Shown here piece after piece: positions 16,569-25,689 of a stretch of DNA of 64,000 nucleotides. The stretch covers positions 1-64,000 of the forward strand of contig NZ_JAAMRE010000007.1 in assembly GCF_013522705.1 (NCBI RefSeq). Reading direction: 5' to 3'. The position numbers were made by a program, and so were the translations under genes. Every line of letters begins with the position of its first letter. The first letter of the stretch is position 1. The notes below the pieces were generated by a model that ran no database searches, had not been told where the DNA came from, and saw only the letters and a list, made by a program, of their open reading frames with translations. Source of the stretch: Pseudomonas lurida (GTDB lineage: Bacteria > Pseudomonadota > Gammaproteobacteria > Pseudomonadales > Pseudomonadaceae).

Positions 16569-17546
16569 ATGCGTTGGCCATCATGGACTGTTGCACTGCT
16601 GCTGTGTGTGGTTGCCGCTCAAGCTCAGGCGTTGTCGGCGCCCAAGCCGGGGCAGGTGATCGAAGTGACCCTCGAACAGCTGCACCCGACCCAGGCGGTG
16701 GTGGGGTTCGATCAGATCCATTACAGCCTCGGACTGTTTGCCGCCAAGCCCGCCAAGGCCTTCGATGAATACTGCGAAACCAACGGCCAGGGCGAGGCCG
16801 CCAACGTGCCGAAAAACGCCGACCTGCGCCAGCCCGCCAGTTTCAGCTGCGCCAGCCCGGTAGGCACCCATGCGTCCGACATGAAAACCGTGGTGGTGGG
16901 CCTGGGCGGTCAGTTGTACCTGACCGATGGTCACCACAGCTTCACCACACTGTGGGAAACCCCAGGCGGCGGGCCTCGGTTGAAAATGTGGGTCAAGGTC
17001 ACCGACGACTTCAGCGACAGCCCGAACCTGGCTGTTTTCTGGCAGCGCATGGAGGCTGCACGCAAGGTCTGGCTCAAGGATAACCAGGGCCAGCCCCTGC
17101 GGCCCGAGCAGTTGCCGGCCCACCTGGGCTTCAGATCCCTGCAGGACGACACCTTCCGCAGCCTGGTGTACTTCACTCGCAAGGCGGCCTACGGCAAACC
17201 GGACGAGGGTGAAGTGGCGCCGGAATTCCTGGAGTTCTACTGGGGCAACTGGCTGCGCACCCAAGTGGATTTGACGGCGTACAACCTGAACAAGAAGGGC
17301 GGCTATCGTGACGCGATTGAAGCGGTCGCCAAACGCATGGTCAGCCTGGCGCCGGGCGCGCAGATAGGCGACAGCGGTTTCACGGCCCGTCAACTGGGCG
17401 GCATGCCCCAGTTGGACCGCGATGAGCTGGAGAAAACCTTCGAGAAAAAAGTGCCGTACGTGATCGACTACCGCCACTCCCATCACCGATGTGGGAAGGG
17501 CGGTGTGACGATTCCACGTGCCCCCGATAGCCACGACACAGCGTGA
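16569..17546 (+). CDS. Exported ParB-like nuclease-fold protein (ParBc_2 type)
   Basis: 325 residues. The signal peptide M-R-W-P-S-W-T-V-A-L-L-L-C-V-V-A-A-Q-A-Q-A is cut near residue 22. The body opens with the ParB/Srx-like pattern (V-T-L-E-Q-L-H-P-T-Q at about 33-42) and carries the signature D-G-H-H-S-F-T near residue 119, equivalent to the D-G-H-H-R of ParB N-terminal domains, before an alpha-helical C-terminal half. Pfam lists this as putative ParB-like nuclease (ParBc_2). Periplasmic export makes a partition role unlikely; substrate and activity are unknown. The start at 16569 has AAGGAATGGGAAG upstream. It converges with the next gene with a one-base gap. Confidence 0.8.
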   Translation: MRWPSWTVALLLCVVAAQAQALSAPKPGQVIEVTLEQLHPTQAVVGFDQIHYSLGLFAAKPAKAFDEYCETNGQGEAANVPKNADLRQPASFSCASPVGTHASDMKTVVVGLGGQLYLTDGHHSFTTLWETPGGGPRLKMWVKVTDDFSDSPNLAVFWQRMEAARKVWLKDNQGQPLRPEQLPAHLGFRSLQDDTFRSLVYFTRKAAYGKPDEGEVAPEFLEFYWGNWLRTQVDLTAYNLNKKGGYRDAIEAVAKRMVSLAPGAQIGDSGFTARQLGGMPQLDRDELEKTFEKKVPYVIDYRHSHHRCGKGGVTIPRAPDSHDTA

Positions 17547-17547
17547 T

Positions 17548-18234
17548 TCAGCCCTTAAGCTTTTCCGCTATCCATATGGTGTGCCGGGTGCCCTTGTTGC
17601 CATGGGCGAACACCTGCACTTCCTCGGCCTTGAAGCCGGCCTTGCGCAGTTTGTCGCTGAACAGCTTATCCGCGCTGGCCGACCACACGGCCAGCACGCC
17701 CTTGGGGCGCAGGGCCTTGGCGCAGGCGGCCAGGCCACCGGCCGAATAAAGCCAACTATTGGCTTTTTGCGTGAGACCTTCGGGGCCGTTGTCGACGTCG
17801 AGCATGATCGCGTCAAAGCCCTGGGGCTCGGCCTGCAGCACCTTGGCCACGTCTTCCTGGCGGATCACCGTGCGCGGGTCCAGCAATGGCCGACCGGATT
17901 TTTCCCCCAGCGGCCCTCGGTTCCATTCCACGACGCCAGGCACCAACTCCGCCACCACCACTTCGGCGCTCTTGCCCAGGTGCTTGAGGGCCGAGGCCAG
18001 TGTGAAGCCCATGCCCAGGCCGCCGATCAAGACCCGCGAGCCCGGCCGGCCGGCGACTTTGCGGCAGGGAATTTCGGCCAGTGCGTCTTCGGAACCGTGC
18101 ATGCGCGTATTCATCAACTGGCCACCGTCGCCGCCCTGGATCTTGATGACAAAATCCTCGCCATATTCGAACAGGCACAAAGCGCCGCCGTTGTCGGGGA
18201 TCGGGGTGGTGTCCAGCAGAACGAAACGTTTCAT
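17548..18234 (-). CDS. Spermidine synthase-like SAM-dependent protein
   Basis: 228 residues of the spermine/spermidine synthase Rossmann fold: V-L-I-G-G-L-G-M-G-F-T-L (about 68-79) is the nucleotide-binding loop, V-V-A-E-L-V-P the end of strand 2, and F-D-A-I-M-L-D-V-D-N-G-P (about 140-151) the catalytic-loop region with Asp pairs. It lacks the N-terminal beta domain of full polyamine synthases (about 60 residues shorter than SpeE), so it may be a methyltransferase or an aminopropyltransferase relative of unknown substrate. The start ATG at 18234 lies 78 bases from the divergent small exported protein gene. Confidence 0.8.
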   Translation of the reverse strand: MKRFVLLDTTPIPDNGGALCLFEYGEDFVIKIQGGDGGQLMNTRMHGSEDALAEIPCRKVAGRPGSRVLIGGLGMGFTLASALKHLGKSAEVVVAELVPGVVEWNRGPLGEKSGRPLLDPRTVIRQEDVAKVLQAEPQGFDAIMLDVDNGPEGLTQKANSWLYSAGGLAACAKALRPKGVLAVWSASADKLFSDKLRKAGFKAEEVQVFAHGNKGTRHTIWIAEKLKG

Positions 18235-18312
18235 GGAAATCTCATTGGGAAGGGCATTCTTGCGCGGTTGGGAGTAGCCTTAGGACATTCCGGTCAGGCC
18301 ATGGAGCCATCG

Positions 18313-18591
18313 ATGAAGTGCAGCATTCTAACGGTCATTGTGTTGAGCGCGCTCACATTGGGTGCGGCGCAGGCTCAGGAGTTGCAAACCGTACCGGTCG
18401 CCCCCGCGCCCACGCCTGGCGCACCGGGCACCCCAACGCCCACCCTCTACCCTCAGGTCACGCCGCCAGCGGTGCCGAAGACAAACGGCTCGCCGCCCCT
18501 GGCGCCCATTGTCTTGCCGACGCCGCCCAAGGATCAGCCGGTGCCCGGCCTGCAGCAGAACGACAGCAAGCCGAAGACACCCGGCGGCTAG
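18313..18591 (+). CDS. Small exported proline-rich protein
   Basis: 92 residues. A clean signal peptide (M-K-C-S-I-L-T-V-I-V-L-S-A-L-T-L-G-A-A-Q-A) is followed by about 70 residues that are roughly one third proline with Thr/Ala/Val, with no globular domain. An alternative start at 18301 adds M-E-P-S. It may be a periplasmic tether or simply unstructured; function is unknown. Its TAG stop interlocks with the TAG stop of the opposing gene in a shared CTAG. Confidence 0.65.
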   Translation: MKCSILTVIVLSALTLGAAQAQELQTVPVAPAPTPGAPGTPTPTLYPQVTPPAVPKTNGSPPLAPIVLPTPPKDQPVPGLQQNDSKPKTPGG

Positions 18592-19082
18592 AACTGCTGG
18601 GCCAGCAGTTGCCCGTCGGCCATGCGCAGGCGCTTGGACAAGGCAATCGCAATGGCGCGGATGATCTTGGCGGCCACCCGCGGCGCTTCGTTGAGCATTT
18701 TCTCCAGGGAGTCCTTGCCCAGGTTCAACAGCACGCAGTCGCTGGCGGCCATGCAACTGGCCGAGCGCCGCTCGCCGTCGAGCACCGCCATCTCGCCAAA
18801 GGTGCGGCCGCTGCGCAGGGTGGCGATGGTCACGGGTTGACCTTCGTGAGGTGTTTTCTGCACCGCCACCTGGCCGCTGTGGATGATGCACATGAAGGTG
18901 CCCGCATCGCCCTCGAGAAAAATCACTTCGCCCTGGGCAATGCTGCTGATGTTGAAGTAGCCGGCGGCGATATGAAAATCTTCCGGCAGCAGCGGATCGA
19001 ATAATCCGCAGTCCATGAGCATGTCGCGGATTTCATTATTGAGTTGGGTAGGTGGTGGCATAGCTGCAATTTGGTCCATCAA
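18588..19082 (-). CDS. Cyclic nucleotide-binding domain protein
   Basis: 164 residues consisting almost only of one CRP-type cNMP-binding domain (about 30-145). It shows the beta-roll pattern G-E-V-I-F-L-E-G-D-A-G-T-F-M-C-I-I-H-S-G-Q-V and the phosphate-binding cassette F-G-E-M-A-V-L-D-G-E-R-R-S-A-S. Arg-Ser-Ala in that cassette is the classical cAMP/cGMP phosphate contact. No DNA-binding helix-turn-helix follows, so it is not a CRP-like transcription factor; it may act by protein contact. The stop overlaps that of the proline-rich protein gene by four bases. Confidence 0.88.
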   Translation of the reverse strand: MMDQIAAMPPPTQLNNEIRDMLMDCGLFDPLLPEDFHIAAGYFNISSIAQGEVIFLEGDAGTFMCIIHSGQVAVQKTPHEGQPVTIATLRSGRTFGEMAVLDGERRSASCMAASDCVLLNLGKDSLEKMLNEAPRVAAKIIRAIAIALSKRLRMADGQLLAQQF

Positions 19083-19126
19083 ACAGTGGCGGTCCTGTGT
19101 TCAGACCGAACCGCCGCACTAAGTTC

Positions 19127-21181
19127 CTAAATCAGCCCGAGCGCCTTGAATACAAATGCATATTCGAGCGCTACATCACGTAATCCCTGATAGCGGCCGC
19201 TCATCCCACCGTGGCCGGCGCCCAGTTCGGTCTTGAGCAGCAGCAGGTTATCGTCGGTCTTGGTGTCCCGCAGCTTGGCCACCCACTTGGCCGCTTCCCA
19301 GTACTGCACGCGGCTGTCGTTGTAGCCGGCGATCACCAGCAGGGCAGGGTAAGCCTGGGCCCGTACATTTTCGTACGGCGCGTAGGCCTTGATCCGTGCG
19401 TAGACCTCCGGATCTTCGGGGTTACCCCACTCGTCGTACTCAGTGACGGTCAGCGGCAGTTCCGGGTCGAGCATGGTGTTGAGCACATCCACGAACGGCA
19501 CTTCGGCAATCGCCGCCTGGAACAGCTCGGGGCGCTGGTTGAGAACGGCGCCGATCAACAGGCCGCCGGCACTGCCGCCGCTGATGGCCAGTTGCTTGGA
19601 AGTGGTCAGGCCCTGGGCGATCAAGTGTTCGGCGCAGGCGATAAAGTCGCTGAAGGTGTTCTGCTTGTGCTCCTGCTTGCCGTTGCGATACCAGGCTTCG
19701 CCCAACTCGCCACCGCCGCGCACATGCGCAATCGCAAACGCAACGCCTCGGTCCAGCAGGCTCAGGCGCGCGTGGGAGAACCACGGGTCCAGGCTCGAAC
19801 CGTAAGCGCCGTAGCCATACAGATACAACGGCGTCGGCTTGCCCAACTGATCGCGCCTGACCACCAGGCTGATCGGCACTTGAGTGCCATCGGCCGACGT
19901 GGCCCACAGGCGCTGGCTCACGTAGTCGTCGGCATTGAATACGCCAAGCACCGGAGTTTCCTTGAGCACCTGCTGCGCACCGCTGGCCAACTCCAGCTGG
20001 CGCACCTGGGCCGGACGGTTCAGCGCTTCATAGCGCAGGCGGATCCTGTCGCTGGGAAATTCCAGGCTGTTCTGTACGTAGAGACTGTAGGCGGCGTCGG
20101 GCAATTCGACGCGGTAGGCCGCCAGGTCCTGGGGATGCACTTCGATCACCGGCAAGCCGCCGATGCGCAGGCTCAGGGTCATGGCGCTGGCGTTCAGGCT
20201 CACGCCGTCGAGCATTACGTCGTCGCGGTGCGGGATCAGGTTGCGCCAGTGGGCTTCGGTGGGTACCTCGCCGGTATCGGCGGCGACGAACAACGCGTAG
20301 TTGATGCCATCGCGGTTGCTGCGGATAAACCAGGTCCACTCGCCATCGAGCTGGCCGTGGTCCACATCGTATTCGTGTTCCTCGACCCGTGGCGCCAGGC
20401 AGGTGAAGTCCAAGTGCGGCTGGTTGGCGTCCAGCGCCCAGATTTCGCTGGTGGTCTTGCTGCCCAGGGCCAGCAGCAGCTGGCGTTCGGAGCTTGAACG
20501 GTAGCAATGCAGGAAGAACCGTCCGTCAGGCTCGTGGAAGACTTCCTGCGCCGCCGTACCATCCAGCCGATAGCGATACAGTTTGTGCGGGCGATGGGTA
20601 TCGTCCAGCTCGCCGAAGAACAGCGTCAGGCTGTCGTTGGCCCAGGTCATGCTGCCGTCGCAATTATCGAATACCAGTTCGCTGACCTTGTCGGTGGCCA
20701 ATTCCTTCACGTACAGGGTGTAGATCTCGTCGCCACTGGTATCGAGGCTGTAGGCCAGGCGCTGATGGTCGGGGCTGATGCTGAACGCGCCGAGGGAGAA
20801 GAAGCCGCCGTTGGCCAGTTCGTTCGGGTCCAGCAACAATTCCTCGCTGCTTTCATCCACCTGGGTGCTGTCGTCGGCCGGGCGACGGCAGCGGTAGTGA
20901 CGCGCATATTCGTCACCGGCGGTGGTGCGCGTGTAATACAGGTACGGGCCCCAGGGTGAGGGCAGTGACAGGTCGGTTTCGAGGATGCGCCCCTTGATCT
21001 CTTCGAACAGGCTTTCGCGCAGCGCGGCTTGGTCGGCGAGCTGGGCTTCCTGCCAGGCGTTTTCGGCCTTGAGATAATCGAGCACTTCGGCGCTGTCACG
21101 TTCTTGCAGCCAGGCGTACGGGTCCTGGCCGGGGGCCTTGCGGGCAATCGGGGCGGCAGTGATGTGGGTCGATGACGGCAT
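19127..21181 (-). CDS. ptrB: Oligopeptidase B (S9A family)
   Basis: 684 residues, the size of E. coli PtrB (686). The N-terminal ~400 residues form the beta-propeller gate and the C-terminal part the alpha/beta-hydrolase domain. The catalytic triad is visible: Ser537 in S-G-G-S-A-G-G, Asp622 in G-Y-N-D-S-R and His657 in G-A-G-H-G-G-M-S-G. The enzyme cleaves short cytoplasmic peptides after Arg or Lys. No signal peptide is present. It is transcribed alone, divergent from the small membrane protein gene at 21281. Confidence 0.95.
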   Translation of the reverse strand: MPSSTHITAAPIARKAPGQDPYAWLQERDSAEVLDYLKAENAWQEAQLADQAALRESLFEEIKGRILETDLSLPSPWGPYLYYTRTTAGDEYARHYRCRRPADDSTQVDESSEELLLDPNELANGGFFSLGAFSISPDHQRLAYSLDTSGDEIYTLYVKELATDKVSELVFDNCDGSMTWANDSLTLFFGELDDTHRPHKLYRYRLDGTAAQEVFHEPDGRFFLHCYRSSSERQLLLALGSKTTSEIWALDANQPHLDFTCLAPRVEEHEYDVDHGQLDGEWTWFIRSNRDGINYALFVAADTGEVPTEAHWRNLIPHRDDVMLDGVSLNASAMTLSLRIGGLPVIEVHPQDLAAYRVELPDAAYSLYVQNSLEFPSDRIRLRYEALNRPAQVRQLELASGAQQVLKETPVLGVFNADDYVSQRLWATSADGTQVPISLVVRRDQLGKPTPLYLYGYGAYGSSLDPWFSHARLSLLDRGVAFAIAHVRGGGELGEAWYRNGKQEHKQNTFSDFIACAEHLIAQGLTTSKQLAISGGSAGGLLIGAVLNQRPELFQAAIAEVPFVDVLNTMLDPELPLTVTEYDEWGNPEDPEVYARIKAYAPYENVRAQAYPALLVIAGYNDSRVQYWEAAKWVAKLRDTKTDDNLLLLKTELGAGHGGMSGRYQGLRDVALEYAFVFKALGLI

Positions 21182-21280
21182 GGATCACTCTCTGTCTGGC
21201 GGAAGGTGGCCGGCATTGCAGCCGCGACACGCAAAAGCCGTTATCATAGCCGCCTGTTTGCCTACCTTGCCATGGACACC

Positions 21281-21736
21281 ATGACCGAGAACGACTATCT
21301 GACCGCTTGGGGCCTGTACGCCTTCGCCGCTTTGGGCTGCCTGTTGGTGTGGTGGCGCATGACGCGCTGGATCTGGCGCTGGCTGCGCGAGCCGCTGCAA
21401 TTGCTGATGGCGGTGCTGCTGCTGAGCCCCACCATCGTTGACCCGGTCAAGACCCAGTTCGCGCCGGCCGTGGCCATCACCGCGCTGGACCTGGTGCTCA
21501 AGGTTGGCAATAACGCCTGGCGGGCCATTTCCGATTTGTTCATGTACACCATGATCGCATTCGGCGTGTACCTGGTCTTCGTGTTGATCCGCTGGCCCAT
21601 CGAGCGCGCCGCCAAGGCACGCCGTGAACGCAAGGCCGCCACCGACGCCGCCCTGGCCGCCGAAGACCCGGAGGATGACGAACCCTTCCGGCGTCCGGCG
21701 CCCGTCAGCGGTATGCGGGTCGAACCGCGCCTTTAA
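21281..21736 (+). CDS. Small inner membrane protein
   Basis: 151 residues. The start at 21281 gives M-T-E-N-D-Y-L; an in-frame ATG at 21272 adds three residues. Hydrophobic segments lie at about 8-26, 43-60 and 100-118 around arginine/tryptophan-rich linkers (W-R-M-T-R-W-I-W-R-W), followed by a charged cytoplasmic tail (R-A-A-K-A-R-R-E-R-K). Similar proteins are sometimes labelled MFS transporter, which this length does not support. Function is unknown. The next gene begins 30 bases downstream. Confidence 0.75.
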   Translation: MTENDYLTAWGLYAFAALGCLLVWWRMTRWIWRWLREPLQLLMAVLLLSPTIVDPVKTQFAPAVAITALDLVLKVGNNAWRAISDLFMYTMIAFGVYLVFVLIRWPIERAAKARRERKAATDAALAAEDPEDDEPFRRPAPVSGMRVEPRL

Positions 21737-21766
21737 CGTTGTAAGCCCTGCAGCGAGAGCCCTGGC

Positions 21767-22543
21767 ATGTGTGAATTATTGGGCATGAGTGCCAACGTCC
21801 CCACCGATATCGTGTTCAGCTTTACCGGGCTGATGCAGCGTGGCGGGCGCACCGGGCCCCACCGCGACGGTTGGGGCATCGCGTTCTACGAAGGCCGTGG
21901 CCTGCGCCTGTTCCAGGACCCGGCCGCGAGCAGCGAATCGGAAGTTGCGCTGCTGGTGCAGCGTTACCCCATCAAGAGCGAAGTGGTGATCGGTCATATC
22001 CGCCAGGCCAACGTGGGCAAGGTGAGCCTGGCCAATACCCACCCGTTCGTGCGCGAGCTGTGGGGGCGCAACTGGTGTTTTGCCCACAACGGCCAACTGG
22101 CGGACTTCGCCCCGCGCGCCACGTTCTATCGGCCGGTGGGCGATACCGACAGCGAAGCGGCGTTCTGCGATTTACTCAACCGCGTGCGCGAAGCCTTCCC
22201 AGAGCCGGTGGACCTGGAGCAGGTGCTGCCGGACCTGATCGCGGCCTGCACCGAATACCGCAGCAAAGGCGTCTTCAACTGCCTGCTCAGCGATGGCGAC
22301 TGGCTGTTCTGCTATTGCTCGACCAAACTGGCCCAGATCACCCGACGTGCACCGTTCGGCCCGGCGCGCTTGAAAGATGTCGACGTGATCGTCGACTTTC
22401 AGGCCGAAACCACCCCCAACGACGTGGTCACGGTGATTGCCACCGAACCTCTGACCGACAACGAAAACTGGACCCGCTACGAACCGGGTCAATGGAGCCT
22501 GTGGCGGCGCGGTGAATGCGTCAGCCAGGGCATTACCGAGTAA
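21767..22543 (+). CDS. Class II glutamine amidotransferase (YafJ-like)
   Basis: 258 residues. Cys2 after the initiator Met (M-C-E-L-L-G) is the N-terminal nucleophile typical of Ntn-type class II amidotransferases. Supporting motifs are [26 protein letters not shown] and F-A-H-N-G-Q-L-A-D (oxyanion/substrate loop). The family hydrolyses glutamine or related gamma-glutamyl amides; no synthase domain is fused, so the acceptor is unknown. A short same-strand cluster with the DUF2937 gene (11-base gap) is likely. Confidence 0.9.
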   Translation: MCELLGMSANVPTDIVFSFTGLMQRGGRTGPHRDGWGIAFYEGRGLRLFQDPAASSESEVALLVQRYPIKSEVVIGHIRQANVGKVSLANTHPFVRELWGRNWCFAHNGQLADFAPRATFYRPVGDTDSEAAFCDLLNRVREAFPEPVDLEQVLPDLIAACTEYRSKGVFNCLLSDGDWLFCYCSTKLAQITRRAPFGPARLKDVDVIVDFQAETTPNDVVTVIATEPLTDNENWTRYEPGQWSLWRRGECVSQGITE

Positions 22544-22554
22544 GGACATCGACT

Positions 22555-23097
22555 ATGTTGCTCAGCTATCTGCGGTTGGTGCTGTTTGCCATTGGCCTGT
22601 TGGTCGGTGTGCAGGTGCCGGGGTTTATCAGCGATTATGCCAAGCGCGTCGAGGCCCACCTGATCGAGGCCCAGACCAGCCTGCGCGGCTTCGAAACCAC
22701 GGCGCAGCAGTTCTTCAAGGGAGATATGCACGCCCTGGTCGAGCATTACCGCGCCAGCGATGACCCGGTGTTTCAGAGCGATGCCAGCAGCCTGGGCGCC
22801 TTGCTTGATCGCCAGGTGGCGCTGGACAAGCAATTCCAGGCCATGCAGGGCCCGTGGTACATCCGCGCGCTGCAAGTGGCGGTGGCCGCCGATCCGGATA
22901 TCCGCCTGGAAACCTGGAACGGCTACAGCTACCAGATCCTGCTGACTCCCGAAGCCATGGGCTGGGGCCTGGGCGGGGCGATGCTGTTGTCGTTCGGCCT
23001 GGAATGCCTGTACCGGTTGATCGACTGGATCGTGCTGGGCGGCAAGCGCCTGCGCCAAAGCCGGCCGATTGAGGAGCGGGACCTCAAGGGCCTTTAA
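22555..23097 (+). CDS. DUF2937 family membrane protein
   Basis: 180 residues. The N-terminal hydrophobic segment (L-R-L-V-L-F-A-I-G-L-L-V-G-V) and a C-terminal one near 140-158 (W-G-L-G-G-A-M-L-L-S-F-G) flank a predicted periplasmic helical domain, the architecture of DUF2937. The start ATG at 22555 follows AAGGACATCGACT. Function is unknown. Confidence 0.82.
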   Translation: MLLSYLRLVLFAIGLLVGVQVPGFISDYAKRVEAHLIEAQTSLRGFETTAQQFFKGDMHALVEHYRASDDPVFQSDASSLGALLDRQVALDKQFQAMQGPWYIRALQVAVAADPDIRLETWNGYSYQILLTPEAMGWGLGGAMLLSFGLECLYRLIDWIVLGGKRLRQSRPIEERDLKGL

Positions 23098-23114
23098 CGC
23101 CCAACTCGGTCAAC

Positions 23115-23139
23115 TGTGGGAGGGGTGCCCCCTCCCACA
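23115..23139. repeat. REP hairpin between convergent genes
   Basis: TGTGGGAGGGG-TGCC-CCCTCCCACA is a perfect GC-rich hairpin between the DUF2937 gene and the LysR gene, placed where it can stop transcription from both sides. Confidence 0.75.
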
Positions 23140-23151
23140 TTCCTATCCGGT

Positions 23152-24069
23152 TTATTCAGCTGCCAGCACCATCCGTTCTTCGCCGACTTCCTCGGCATAC
23201 CGGGCCACCACCTTCTGGCACAACCCCACGATCTCCTCCACCAATTCCACCCCAACACGCCACGACACCACCACCTGCAGGTTCGGCAAACGTTGCTCCA
23301 TGGGCAGCATCAACAGTTCGCCGCGCGCCAGTTCTTCGCTGACCAGCACCGGCGGCAGGGCGCCGATGCCGAAGCCGTCGCGCAGCAGGCGGGTGATCGC
23401 CGACACCGAGTTCACGCAGTTCATGCGCGGCGCGGCGACGCCGTTGGCCTGCATCAGGCGGATAACGTCCTGGTGCGGGTGGGAGTTTTTCGAATAGGTG
23501 ATGATGCGCTCCTGGGCCAGGTCGGCGAGGGACGCATAGTCGCGGTTGTAGATCGATTGGCTGGCGACGATCCAGGCCATGGGGTGGCTGCCCAGCTCCA
23601 GGCTGCGCACAGTTTCCAGGCGCAGCAGGTCAGTTTGCAGAATCAGGTCGAGGAAGCCTTTTTGCAGCTGATCGCTGAGGTTCAGTGCGGTATCGGCGAC
23701 CAATTCGATTTCCACCAGCGGGAAACGGTCCATCAATTCCGCCACCAGCGGGCTGAGCCAGGTGTGGATCACCGTGTCCATGGCGCCGATCCGAATCCGT
23801 CCGACCTTGCTGCTGGTGGTCTCCAGTGACTGCTTCAAACCTTGCAGGGTCACCATCATCTGTTCGGCGTAATCGAGCACCTTGACGCCTTCCGGGGTCA
23901 GGCTCACACCCCGCGAATCGCGCAGGAACAGCTTGACCCCCAGTTCGCTTTCCAGCACGGCGATGCGGCTGGAGATCGATGCCTGGGTGGTGAACAGTTT
24001 TTCGGCGGTCAGGCGAAAGCTCTTGAGCCTGGCGACCCAGACGAAGGTTTCGAGGAACTTCAAATTCAT
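23152..24069 (-). CDS. LysR family transcriptional regulator
   Basis: 305 residues. The N-terminal winged helix-turn-helix (about 1-60) contains F-V-W-V-A-R-L-K-S-F-R-L-T-A-E-K-L-F-T-T-Q-A-S-I-S-S-R-I, followed by the linker helix and a two-lobed LysR substrate-binding domain (about 90-295). It is divergent from pxpABC with a 175-base gap, the usual layout in which the regulator controls the neighbouring operon. It is therefore a likely activator responding to 5-oxoproline or a related metabolite, though this is inferred from position only. Confidence 0.9.
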   Translation of the reverse strand: MNLKFLETFVWVARLKSFRLTAEKLFTTQASISSRIAVLESELGVKLFLRDSRGVSLTPEGVKVLDYAEQMMVTLQGLKQSLETTSSKVGRIRIGAMDTVIHTWLSPLVAELMDRFPLVEIELVADTALNLSDQLQKGFLDLILQTDLLRLETVRSLELGSHPMAWIVASQSIYNRDYASLADLAQERIITYSKNSHPHQDVIRLMQANGVAAPRMNCVNSVSAITRLLRDGFGIGALPPVLVSEELARGELLMLPMEQRLPNLQVVVSWRVGVELVEEIVGLCQKVVARYAEEVGEERMVLAAE

Positions 24070-24244
24070 GGGATCAACTTTTTCTTATGCTTGGATCGGT
24101 TTTTATTAGTTGGACGCGGCACGGGGCCAGCGCCAAAAATCGGTTCGTTCCACGATAAGCGGCGTGGGGGTGCCAGGACAAGTTGCGTGTCCTGCGGTAA
24201 AAATCCCACACTACAAAATAACAAAGCCTACAGGAGCGACCACC

Positions 24245-24988
24245 GTGAGCCGCCTGCTACTGAACTGTGATATCGGCGAAAGCTTTGGCAACTGGACCAT
24301 GGGTCTGGACGCCGAGGTCATGCCGTTCATCGATTGCGCCAACGTGGCCTGCGGCTTCCATGCCGGCGACCCGAGTATCATGCGCAAGACCGTCAGCCTG
24401 GCGCTCACGCATGGCGTGCGAATCGGTGCACATCCGGCTTATCAGGATCTGCAGGGGTTCGGTCGTCGTTCGATGGCTTACAGCCCTGAAGAAATCCAGG
24501 ACCTGTTGCACTACCAGATCGGCGCCCTCGACGGCATCTGCCGGGCCCAGGGCGCGCGCGTCAGCTACGTCAAACCCCACGGCGCGCTGTACAACGACAT
24601 GATGGCCAAGCCGGCGCAGATGCGCGCAGTCATGCAGGCCATCGCGGCCTACGACGCCGGCCTGCCGCTGATGTTGCTGGCCACTCGCGACAACAGCGCG
24701 GCCCAGGCGATGGGTGACGAATACGGCCTGACCCTGTGGTTCGAAGCGTTCGCCGACCGTGCCTACGACAGCCACGGCCACCTGGTCTCGCGCCAACTGC
24801 CGGGCGCGGTGCATCACGACGCCGACACCGTGCTCCAGCAAGCCCTGACCATCGCCCGCGGCGAGCCGCTGACCGCCAGCGACGGCAGCGCCCTGGTGTT
24901 GCAGGCCAATACGTTGTGCGTACACGGCGACAACGCCAGCTCCATCGCCGCGGTGCAACGCATTCGCCAAGCGTTGAAGTCAGCATGA
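24245..24988 (+). CDS. pxpA: 5-oxoprolinase subunit PxpA (LamB/YcsF family)
   Basis: 247 residues (E. coli PxpA 244). Family motifs are [12 protein letters not shown] (6-17), [11 protein letters not shown] (about 34-44), [10 protein letters not shown] and V-K-P-H-G-A-L-Y-N. With PxpB and PxpC it performs ATP-dependent ring opening of 5-oxoproline to glutamate, clearing a damage product of glutamine and gamma-glutamyl metabolism. The start is GTG at 24245, with AGGAG about 9 bases upstream. Its stop overlaps the pxpB start (ATGA). Confidence 0.93.
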   Translation: MSRLLLNCDIGESFGNWTMGLDAEVMPFIDCANVACGFHAGDPSIMRKTVSLALTHGVRIGAHPAYQDLQGFGRRSMAYSPEEIQDLLHYQIGALDGICRAQGARVSYVKPHGALYNDMMAKPAQMRAVMQAIAAYDAGLPLMLLATRDNSAAQAMGDEYGLTLWFEAFADRAYDSHGHLVSRQLPGAVHHDADTVLQQALTIARGEPLTASDGSALVLQANTLCVHGDNASSIAAVQRIRQALKSA

Positions 24989-25689
24989 AGCCATGTATTG
25001 AAGTGGTGGCCATCGATTGCCTGATGGTGCGTCTGTTCGAGGTCATCGCCGAAGCCAATATGCCGTGGATGCTCGCCGCTACCCAGCAATTGCGCGGCGC
25101 ATTCGGCCCGGCCTTGGTGGACCTGGTGCCGTCCTATACAACGCTGATGGTGCATTACGACCTCACCGCGTTGAGCCCGGCCGAGGCGCGACAACGCATC
25201 GATCGAGCCCTCGCCGACCTGCAACCCCAGGCCCAGGGCAGCGGCCAGTGCCATGTCCTGCCGGTATGGTACGACCTGCGCGTCGGCCCCGAACTGGGCT
25301 TGCTCAGCCAGCGCAGCGGCTTGACGGTGGATGAGGTGATCCGCCGCCACAGCGCCCACGAATACCAGGTGTTCGCCCTTGGGTTTGCTCCCGGATTCGC
25401 CTTTATGGGGCTGGTAGATGAAGCCCTGGCCACCCCGCGCCTGAGCACCCCGCGCAAACGCGTGGCGGCCGGCAGCGTGGGCATCGCCGAGCGGCAGACG
25501 GCGGCCTACCCGGTGGTGTCGCCGGGTGGCTGGAACCTGATCGGCCGCACCCCGGCCAAACTCTTCGACCGCGAGCGCGACGGTTACAGCCTGATGCAGC
25601 CCGGCGATACGGTGCGTTTCCAGGCGGTGGATCACGCCGAATTCATCCGGTTGGGTGGCGATGACGCACCGCTGGAGGCGCATGCATGA
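24985..25689 (+). CDS. pxpB: 5-oxoprolinase subunit PxpB
   Basis: 234 residues of the KipI/PxpB carboxyltransferase-like family: [10 protein letters not shown] (about 51-60), the conserved [13 protein letters not shown] and [18 protein letters not shown] segments, and the C-terminal [12 protein letters not shown]. The start ATG at 24985 is inside the pxpA stop, and its own stop overlaps the pxpC start, so all three are translationally coupled. Confidence 0.92.
   Translation: MKPCIEVVAIDCLMVRLFEVIAEANMPWMLAATQQLRGAFGPALVDLVPSYTTLMVHYDLTALSPAEARQRIDRALADLQPQAQGSGQCHVLPVWYDLRVGPELGLLSQRSGLTVDEVIRRHSAHEYQVFALGFAPGFAFMGLVDEALATPRLSTPRKRVAAGSVGIAERQTAAYPVVSPGGWNLIGRTPAKLFDRERDGYSLMQPGDTVRFQAVDHAEFIRLGGDDAPLEAHA

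Noticed and set aside
21281..21736. MFS transporter
   Set aside because: Only about three hydrophobic segments in 151 residues; too small for that family.
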